Origin: Nocardia sp. MH4
Lineage (GTDB): Bacteria > Actinomycetota > Actinomycetes > Mycobacteriales > Mycobacteriaceae
DNA length: 64,000 nt
Reading direction: 5' to 3'
Assembly (NCBI RefSeq): GCF_019266065.1
Contig: NZ_LPNR01000098.1
Location: forward strand, 1 to 64,000
The notes under the pieces are model-generated. The model was not told the DNA's origin, made no database searches, and saw nothing but the letters and a program-made list of their open reading frames with translations. Both the position numbers and the translations under genes were made by a program. Below are positions 58,581 to 64,000 of the stretch, piece after piece; position 1 is the stretch's first letter, and each line of letters starts with the position of its first letter.

Positions 58581-59921
58581 ATGACAGACCCAGGGTTCAC
58601 CCCCACGCAGCTCGCGGCCCGCGCCGCCTATCTCCTGCGCGGCAACGACCTGGGCACGATGACCAGCGCCGCGCCCCGCCTCTACCCGCACATGTGGAGC
58701 TGGGACGCGGCGTTCGTCGCGGTCGGGCTGGCGCCGCTGAGCGTGGAGCGCGCCGTCGTCGAACTCGACACGCTGCTGTCGGCGCAGTGGAAGAACGGGA
58801 TGATCCCGCACATCGTCTTCGCCAACGGCGTCGACGGCTACTTCCCCGGGCCCGCCCGCTGGGAGTGTCGCAGGCTTGCCGCCAACGCACCCGACGGGCC
58901 CGACACCTCCGGAATCACCCAGCCGCCGGTGCATGCCATCGCGGTACAGCGAATCCTCGACCATTCCCGCAGGCACGGCCGTTCGACCAGGGCCGTCGCC
59001 GAGGAATTCCTGAACCGGCGCTGGCCGGATCTGGTGCGCTGGCACCGCTGGCTCGCGCACGCCCGCGACCCGAAGGAGACCGGACGCGTCACGCTGTACC
59101 ACGGCTGGGAATCCGGAATGGACAACTCGCCGCGCTGGGATCGCGCCTACGCCAACGTGATTCCGGGCGAGGACCTGCCGCCGTACCGGCGCGCCGACAC
59201 CGCCATCATCTCCGATCCCACCCAGCGCCCCAGCGACCGCGAATACGATCGCTACCTGTGGCTGGTCGAGCAGATGCGGCGGGCGAACTACGACGACTAC
59301 CAGCTCACCTCGGTGATGAGCTTCGCCGTCGAGGACGTGTTCGTCTCGGCGATCTTCGCGCTGGCCTGCGAGGTGCTGGCCGATATCGGCGAGGAGTACA
59401 AGCAGCCGCACGCCGATGTCCGCGAGCTGCACGGGTGGGCCGACCGGTTCCGCAAGGGCGTGGTCGCCACCACCGACGAACGGACCGGCGCCGCCCGGGA
59501 TTACGACGTGCGGCTGCAACGCTGGATCGGCACCGAGACGCTGGCGATGTTCGCGCCGCTGCTCTCGGGCGGGCTGCCCCGCCCGGCCGAACGCGCCCTG
59601 CTCAACACCTTCGAGGGTCCACGCTTCTGCGGTCACCCCGACCTGCGCTACGCGCTGCCGCCGTCGACCTCGCCGGTCTCCAAGGACTTCCGCCCGCGCG
59701 AGTACTGGCGCGGGCCGGTGTGGCCGGTGATGAGCTGGCTGTTCTCCTGGGCGTTCGCCCGGCGCGGCTGGGCCGAGCGCGCCTACATGCTGCGCGCGGA
59801 AGGACTGCGCCAGGCCAGCGACGGCAGCTTCGCCGAGTACTACGAGCCCTTCACCGGCGCGCCCCTGGGCAGCATGCAGCAATCCTGGACCGCCGCTTCG
59901 GTTCTCGACTGGCTGGGCTGA
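58581..59921 (+). CDS. GH63 family glucosylglycerate (mannosylglycerate-type) hydrolase
   Basis: 446 aa, the same length I recall for the mycobacterial glucosylglycerate hydrolase. MWSWDAAFVAVGL and WKNGMIPHIVF line the (alpha/alpha)6 barrel; GWESGMDNSPRWD carries the catalytic Asp (D181) and SFAEYYEPFTGAP the catalytic Glu (E419), matching the D182/E419 pair reported there. It would split glucosylglycerate, a compatible solute made under nitrogen limitation, to glucose and glycerate. Glycerate kinase at 36073 could use the product. No signal peptide. Confidence 0.92.
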   Translation: MTDPGFTPTQLAARAAYLLRGNDLGTMTSAAPRLYPHMWSWDAAFVAVGLAPLSVERAVVELDTLLSAQWKNGMIPHIVFANGVDGYFPGPARWECRRLAANAPDGPDTSGITQPPVHAIAVQRILDHSRRHGRSTRAVAEEFLNRRWPDLVRWHRWLAHARDPKETGRVTLYHGWESGMDNSPRWDRAYANVIPGEDLPPYRRADTAIISDPTQRPSDREYDRYLWLVEQMRRANYDDYQLTSVMSFAVEDVFVSAIFALACEVLADIGEEYKQPHADVRELHGWADRFRKGVVATTDERTGAARDYDVRLQRWIGTETLAMFAPLLSGGLPRPAERALLNTFEGPRFCGHPDLRYALPPSTSPVSKDFRPREYWRGPVWPVMSWLFSWAFARRGWAERAYMLRAEGLRQASDGSFAEYYEPFTGAPLGSMQQSWTAASVLDWLG

Positions 59922-59922
59922 G

Positions 59923-60606
59923 TCAGTACTCCCCGCCGACGGCCCGCGGCTCGACGGTGATGCCGAGTTCGCGGGCCAGGGTGGCGGCCAGTGATTCCAG
60001 GTCACCGCCCTCGATGGTGGCGCCGCGCAGCGCGGTCAGGCCGTACACGCCGGTCAGGTCGCACTCCTCGAAACGCAGGTTCTGCTGCGGTCGGGCATCG
60101 CTGAACCGGGCGCCGGTGAGATTGCAGCGCTCGAACCGGACATTGCGGAACTCGGTGCGCTGGAAATCGGCCTGGCGCAGGTCGCAGTCGCGGAAAACGA
60201 CGGTCCGCAGCCGGGATTCGGCGAAGGAGGCCAGATCCGCGCGGCTCGAGTCGACGAGCACGTCGCGCAGCACGCCCGCGGTCCAGGACAGTCCGGTGAG
60301 TCTGCCGTGCGCGATCTCGGTCTCGAACATCGAGGAGTCGTCGGCCTGCACGTTGGCGAGATCGCAGACGCGCAGGGCGGATTCGCTGACAGTGGCCTGA
60401 CGCAGGGTGCTCGGGAAGCGGACGCTGTCGAACAGGCAGCCCTCGGCGGTGAAGCCGTGGACGTGGACCTCGGCGAAGTCGGCGCCGCGATACTCGACCG
60501 CGGCCGCGGTGCGATCGTCGGCCGGGTCGTCGGCCGGGGTCGCCGGTCGCAACCCGCCCGGTGCTGCCACCGCCGGCTCGAATCGCACCGCACGCTTGCG
60601 CGCCAT
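59923..60606 (-). CDS. Pentapeptide-repeat-like protein
   Basis: 227 aa from ATG 60606. From about residue 45 the sequence cycles in five-residue units with Leu/Phe at the centre, clearest in RTVVFRDCDLRQADFQRTEFRNVRFERCNLTGARF, predicting a right-handed quadrilateral helix. The N-terminus is basic. Some pentapeptide proteins mimic DNA and protect gyrase, but the repeat here is imperfect and function is unknown. Its stop is 1 nt from the convergent hydrolase. Confidence 0.88.
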   Translation of the reverse strand: MARKRAVRFEPAVAAPGGLRPATPADDPADDRTAAAVEYRGADFAEVHVHGFTAEGCLFDSVRFPSTLRQATVSESALRVCDLANVQADDSSMFETEIAHGRLTGLSWTAGVLRDVLVDSSRADLASFAESRLRTVVFRDCDLRQADFQRTEFRNVRFERCNLTGARFSDARPQQNLRFEECDLTGVYGLTALRGATIEGGDLESLAATLARELGITVEPRAVGGEY

Positions 60607-60765
60607 CGCCCACCACTCCCGTCGTCGGATGTCGGCACCAAGATACGGGCACCCACCGACCGGTTCGGGTGTCCAGGCCGCTGACCGAGGGCGCGGCCAA
60701 CTATTCGACAACACCTCATCAGTAACACTGGTCACATCCGTATCGATGACCTACGGTCGAGGGCC

Positions 60766-61506
60766 ATGGACACCAAGCGCTGGAGTTCGACGGTTCGCCG
60801 CAGTTTCACCGCGCTGTCGCTGGTCGCGCTGGCCGGGCTCGTGCCCGTGCCCGCGCAGGCCGGGCCGAGCGGGCCCGATGTGTCGTCCTGGCAGCATGTG
60901 GACGGCCGGATGATCGACTGGCACGCGGTCCGCGCGGCCGGTCATCAGTTCGCGATGGTCAAGGCCACCGAGGGGCTGCACTACGTCAATCCGTACTTCG
61001 TAGCGGACAGCCTGCTCATGCGCACGGCCGGCATCGCCCGCGGCACCTACCATTTCGCCAGACCGGAGCTGCCGCCCGAACCGCAGGCGGCGCTGTACGC
61101 GACCACGGTCCTCGGCCAGAACGGACCGCTCGACCTGCCGCCGGTGCTGGATCTGGAGACCTCGGGCGGCCTGCCACCGGACGCGCTGATCGACTGGACG
61201 CAGCGCTACCTGAACACGGTTCAGGCCATCACCGGCCGCGCCCCGATCATCTACACCTACCCGAACTTCTGGAAGACGGCGATGGCCGACACCAGCCTGT
61301 TCACCCGCTACCCCCTGTGGATCGCCGACTACCGCGGCGAAGCCGAACCCGAAGTCCCCGGCAACTGGCCCGCCTGGACCTTCTGGCAGACCACCGACCG
61401 TGGCAGCATCCCCGGCATCGGCGGCGCCACCGACGTCAACGTCTACAGCGGCGCCCAGGGCGACTTCGCCCGCTTCGCCAACATACCGAGCTTCGGCAGC
61501 AGCTAG
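60766..61506 (+). CDS. GH25 family lysozyme, secreted
   Basis: 246 aa. Signal peptide (RRSFTALSLVALAGLVPVPAQA) with cleavage near residue 32. GPDVSSWQHV is the first GH25 strand with the conserved Asp, AMVKATEG the KATEG motif, GTYHFARP the next, PPVLDLE holds the catalytic Asp-Glu pair, IIYTYPNFW and WTFWQTTDRGSIPGIGG the final substrate block. It hydrolyses N-acetylmuramyl linkages in peptidoglycan. Starts at ATG 60766. Confidence 0.95.
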   Translation: MDTKRWSSTVRRSFTALSLVALAGLVPVPAQAGPSGPDVSSWQHVDGRMIDWHAVRAAGHQFAMVKATEGLHYVNPYFVADSLLMRTAGIARGTYHFARPELPPEPQAALYATTVLGQNGPLDLPPVLDLETSGGLPPDALIDWTQRYLNTVQAITGRAPIIYTYPNFWKTAMADTSLFTRYPLWIADYRGEAEPEVPGNWPAWTFWQTTDRGSIPGIGGATDVNVYSGAQGDFARFANIPSFGSS

Positions 61507-61594
61507 CCGCCACGATTTCATCCGCAACGGGTGAGGTCGCGAGGCCGCCCAGCCGCGATCCTGCCTACGACGGCAGACGACGGAGGAGCGCGGG

Positions 61595-62536
61595 ATGAGC
61601 ATCGTGGTAGACGTGGACAACTTCACCCGGGTCGAGTCCGACACGATGATCCAGCGCATGCTGCCGATCATCGGCGGACTCGGCGTGTTCAAGCACGACC
61701 GTGAGCTCGCCCCACTGGACCAACAGCCGGTGATCCGCCAGAACCGCGACACGCTCTACTCGACCGCCATCGTCGCGCTCGTCGACGGCAGCGCCACGCT
61801 GACCGTCCCGGAAGCGGGCGAACGCTACCTGTCGGTGATGGTGATCAACCAGGACCACTACATCAATCGCGTGTTCCACCGCGCGGGCACCTACGAACTG
61901 ACGCGCGCGGACTTCGGCACCGACTATGTCGTCGTCGCCGCGCGAATCCTGTTCGACCCCAACGACCCGGCCGACCTCGCCGAGGTCCACCGGCTCCAGG
62001 ACGGCCTGACCGTCGAAGCCGGACCGCAGCCCGCCTTCGACTACCCCGACTACGACGCCGCGAGCCACAAGCAGGTCCGCGACGCCCTGTTGGCACTGAG
62101 CAAGACGATGGTCGGGTTCACCCGGGCGTTCGGCAGCGCCGAGCAAGTCGACCCCATCCACCATCTGGTCGGCACGGCGGCGGGTTGGGGCGGCCTGCCC
62201 GATGCCGAGGCGTACTACCTCAACATCACCCCGGAACTGCCCGTCGGTGAGTACACGATGACTTTCCGCGATGTCCCCGCCGATGCCTTCTGGTCGCTGA
62301 GCGTCTACAACGGCGACGGCTACTTCGAGCCCGGCCCCAGCGGCATCACGAACGTGAACTCGGTCTTCGCCGCCCGCAACGAGGACGGCTCCACCACGGT
62401 CCGCCTCGGCTCGACCGGTCCCGGCGTCGAGAACGGCATTCCGCTGCCCGCGGGCTGGAATCTCCTGATCCGCCTCTACCGCCCCAGGCTCGACGATCTC
62501 GCCGACTGGCAGGTACCGAAGGTCGAGCCTGCATGA
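61595..62536 (+). CDS. DUF1254/DUF1214 domain protein
   Basis: 313 aa from ATG 61595 (GGAGGAG upstream). The N-terminal part (RQNRDTLYSTAIVALVDGSATLTVPEAGERYLSVMVINQDHY) is DUF1254 and the C-terminal part (YTMTFRDVPADAFWSLSVYNGDGYF...GWNLLIRLYRP) DUF1214. These beta-rich proteins are of unknown function, often in actinobacterial lipid or terpene contexts. No signal peptide, unlike many homologues. Confidence 0.88.
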   Translation: MSIVVDVDNFTRVESDTMIQRMLPIIGGLGVFKHDRELAPLDQQPVIRQNRDTLYSTAIVALVDGSATLTVPEAGERYLSVMVINQDHYINRVFHRAGTYELTRADFGTDYVVVAARILFDPNDPADLAEVHRLQDGLTVEAGPQPAFDYPDYDAASHKQVRDALLALSKTMVGFTRAFGSAEQVDPIHHLVGTAAGWGGLPDAEAYYLNITPELPVGEYTMTFRDVPADAFWSLSVYNGDGYFEPGPSGITNVNSVFAARNEDGSTTVRLGSTGPGVENGIPLPAGWNLLIRLYRPRLDDLADWQVPKVEPA

Positions 62537-62573
62537 CAAACGCCACCACCAGAATATGGTCATACTTGTGACC

Positions 62574-62738
62574 ATGAAGCTGGCTGAAGCGAAGGCAACA
62601 CTGTCCGAGCTGGTCGCTCGTGTCCGCAGCCAGCACGAACGGGTGACGATCACTGTGCACGGCGAGTCCCAGAAAACGACGAAGCCGCTACTCGCCCAGT
62701 CGAGTAGCGGCTTCATCAGCGGGACGGGTGTCGGCTAG
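62574..62738 (+). pseudogene. Truncated Phd/YefM-type antitoxin remnant
   Basis: MKLAEAKATLSELVARVRSQHERVTITVHGE is the N-terminal DNA-binding half of a Phd/YefM antitoxin. After residue 31 the frame enters SQKTTKPLLAQSSSGF, which is only the downstream terminator hairpin read as protein, so the toxin-neutralising half is missing. No toxin gene follows. A leftover of a toxin-antitoxin locus. Confidence 0.7.
62681..62714. terminator. Terminator, 14-bp perfect stem
   Basis: GAAGCCGCTACTCG and its complement around CCCAGT, 21 nt after the PhoX-type stop on the minus strand. It lies inside the antitoxin remnant's frame and marks its truncation point. Confidence 0.88.
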
Positions 62739-64000
62739 ACGCCGATGCGGCCGCCGTTCTTCTTCCACACCACCGCGACAGCCGGGCGGGGCTGGGCCGT
62801 GCCGCCGTCGGGCCAGTGGGACTGCGGGTTGTCGGGGGTGGCGTCGTCGGCCTCGCCCGGGTGCTGGACCGCGACGATGACGCGCTGCTCGGTGACGATC
62901 GGGCCGCAGGTCTCGGCGCCCTTGGGGACGGTGAGGAACTGTTTGGTCTCACCGCGGTTGGGGCCGTCGAGGATCACCGAGAACAGGCCGTCGTTGGTCT
63001 TGAGGGCGTTGCCGTCGGTGGAGATCCACAGGTTGCCGTACGGGTCGAAGGCCAGGTTGTCCGGGCAGGAGATCGGGCTGACCTTGGTCTTGTCGAAGCC
63101 GGCGAAATAGGTGTCGGCGGCGGCGGGGTCACCGCAGACCAGCAGCAGCGACCAGGTGAAGTCGGTGCCGGTGTGGTTGTCGGTGAGCTCGAGGACCTGG
63201 CCGTTCTTGTTCAGCTTGCGCGGGTTGGCCTCGTCGACGCCCGGCTTGTCGTCCTTGGCGCGGTTGTCGTTGTTGGTCAGCGCCACGTAGACCTTGCCGG
63301 TGAACGGGTTGGCCTCGAAGTCCTCGGGGCGGTCCATCTTGGTGGCGCCGACCTTGTCGGCGGCCAGGCGGGTGAACACCGCGACCTCGGCGGCGCTCAT
63401 GCCGTCCACCAGGGACTTGCCCTTGCCGTCGTCGCCGGTCTCGAGCAGCGGAATCCACTGGCCCTTACCGGTGAAGCCCTTGTCGGAGGGAACGGTGCCG
63501 CTGCCGTCGATCTTGTCGGGGTGGTCGCCGGTCAGCTTCGCGACGTAGAGGGTGCCCGCGTCGAGGATCGTCATGTTGTGCCGCATCGCCGAAGCGCCGG
63601 TGCCGGACTGGATCTTGCGCGAGGACACGAACTTGTACATGTAGTCGAACTTCTCGTCGTCGCCGGTGTAGGAGACGACGTCACCCTTGTCGGTGACATA
63701 GATCGAGGCGCCCTCGTGCTTGAGCCTGCCCATCGCCGAGTGCTTGACCGGCGTCGACGTGGCGTCCCACGGGTTCACCTCGACGACATACCCGAAACGG
63801 TTGGCCTCGTTGGGTTCCTGGCTCAGGTCGAAGCGCTTGTCGGTGCGCTCCCACTGGTTCGGGGTGCCGCCCTTGGGGAAGCCATAGCGCTTGACCCGGC
63901 CCTGCGGGTCGGAGGCCTTGTCGCCGTTGGCGAAGTAGCCGTTGAAGTTCTCCTCACCGGAAAGCACGGTGCCCCAGGGGGTCACGCCACCGGCGCAGTT
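62735..64000 (-). CDS. PhoX family (DUF839) phosphatase, N-terminus beyond window
   Basis: At least 422 residues of a PhoX-type alkaline phosphatase, open through the window edge. NCAGGVTPWGTVLSGEENFNGYF starts the visible part: the TPWGT-LSGEEN block with ligand Glu is the PhoX signature. GRLKHEGAS, MDRPEDFEANPFTGKVYVALTNN and CPDNLAFDPYGNLWISTDGN are later Ca/Fe-site blades of the beta-propeller. It is exported by Tat in relatives and releases phosphate from esters under phosphate limitation; the signal peptide is not visible here. Confidence 0.93.
   Translation of the reverse strand, partial: NCAGGVTPWGTVLSGEENFNGYFANGDKASDPQGRVKRYGFPKGGTPNQWERTDKRFDLSQEPNEANRFGYVVEVNPWDATSTPVKHSAMGRLKHEGASIYVTDKGDVVSYTGDDEKFDYMYKFVSSRKIQSGTGASAMRHNMTILDAGTLYVAKLTGDHPDKIDGSGTVPSDKGFTGKGQWIPLLETGDDGKGKSLVDGMSAAEVAVFTRLAADKVGATKMDRPEDFEANPFTGKVYVALTNNDNRAKDDKPGVDEANPRKLNKNGQVLELTDNHTGTDFTWSLLLVCGDPAAADTYFAGFDKTKVSPISCPDNLAFDPYGNLWISTDGNALKTNDGLFSVILDGPNRGETKQFLTVPKGAETCGPIVTEQRVIVAVQHPGEADDATPDNPQSHWPDGGTAQPRPAVAVVWKKNGGRIGV

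Noticed and set aside
1..64000. tRNA, rRNA, insertion sequences, prophage or integrase genes
   Set aside because: No cloverleaf sequence, transposase motif or phage structural gene was seen by eye; tRNAscan and ISfinder searches would be decisive.

Overview
The window comes from a GC-rich, mycolic-acid-containing actinobacterium, most likely Nocardia or a close relative. Reasons are the strong G/C third-position bias, frequent GTG starts, an MmpL3-type mycolate exporter, GTP-dependent PEP carboxykinase, an EspC-like type VII substrate, DUF3558 and MacS-type families, and gene order. From memory of the Mycobacterium tuberculosis map, 0.6-6.8 kb follows Rv0226c-Rv0225-Rv0224c-Rv0223c, 9-28 kb follows Rv0211-Rv0210-Rv0209-Rv0208c-Rv0207c-Rv0206c-Rv0205-Rv0204c, and 38.5 and 53 kb carry the Rv0038 (yqgE) and Rv0041 (leuS) homologues. 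I could not run any search, so this synteny should be checked.

Layout. 0-4.9 kb: envelope glycan genes (a flippase cut by the left edge, a large polytopic membrane protein, a GT4 glycosyltransferase, a methyltransferase). 4.8-9.1 kb: small unknown proteins, an aldehyde dehydrogenase with two KstR-like sites, and a divergent pair of GlxA/AraC regulator and HD-domain enzyme. 9.1-28.4 kb: conserved core with pckG, a pseudo-GTPase pair, the operon trmB-NYN-mmpL3, DUF2339, DUF1707, a two-component system with an AI-2E-type permease, a membrane adenylate cyclase and a UPF0104-type flippase. 28.4-39.2 kb: mixed genes, including a penicillin-binding-protein-like lipoprotein that has lost its catalytic motifs, aroQ, an ABC exporter with XRE regulator, an imine-reductase-like enzyme with HxlR, glycerate kinase, PlsC and YqgE.

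39.2-53.0 kb is the accessory part, lying between yqgE and leuS. It holds sigL/rslA; a drug-type ABC exporter with an EXLDI protein and a repeated operator-like site; a four-gene biosynthetic operon (ThDP enzyme, SRPBCC protein, KASIII-like protein without the usual His, PLP aminotransferase) in which every junction overlaps by 4 nt; four small membrane proteins with Gly/Ser/Cys tails; and an EspC-like / WXG-headed 816-aa protein / DUF3558 lipoprotein operon that looks like type VII secretion cargo. These are the best candidates for undescribed biology. 53-64 kb: leuS, a possible 25-aa protein inside a perfect inverted repeat, polysaccharide deacetylase, SDR, a GH63 glucosylglycerate-hydrolase-like enzyme, pentapeptide-repeat protein, GH25 lysozyme, DUF1254/1214 protein, an antitoxin remnant and a PhoX-type phosphatase cut by the right edge.

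I saw no rRNA, tRNA, CRISPR array, insertion sequence or complete prophage. Several perfect-stem hairpins act as likely bidirectional terminators between convergent genes, and three gene starts (aroQ, a leader ahead of sigL, and the post-leuS small ORF) sit in inverted repeats that could hide the ribosome binding site.
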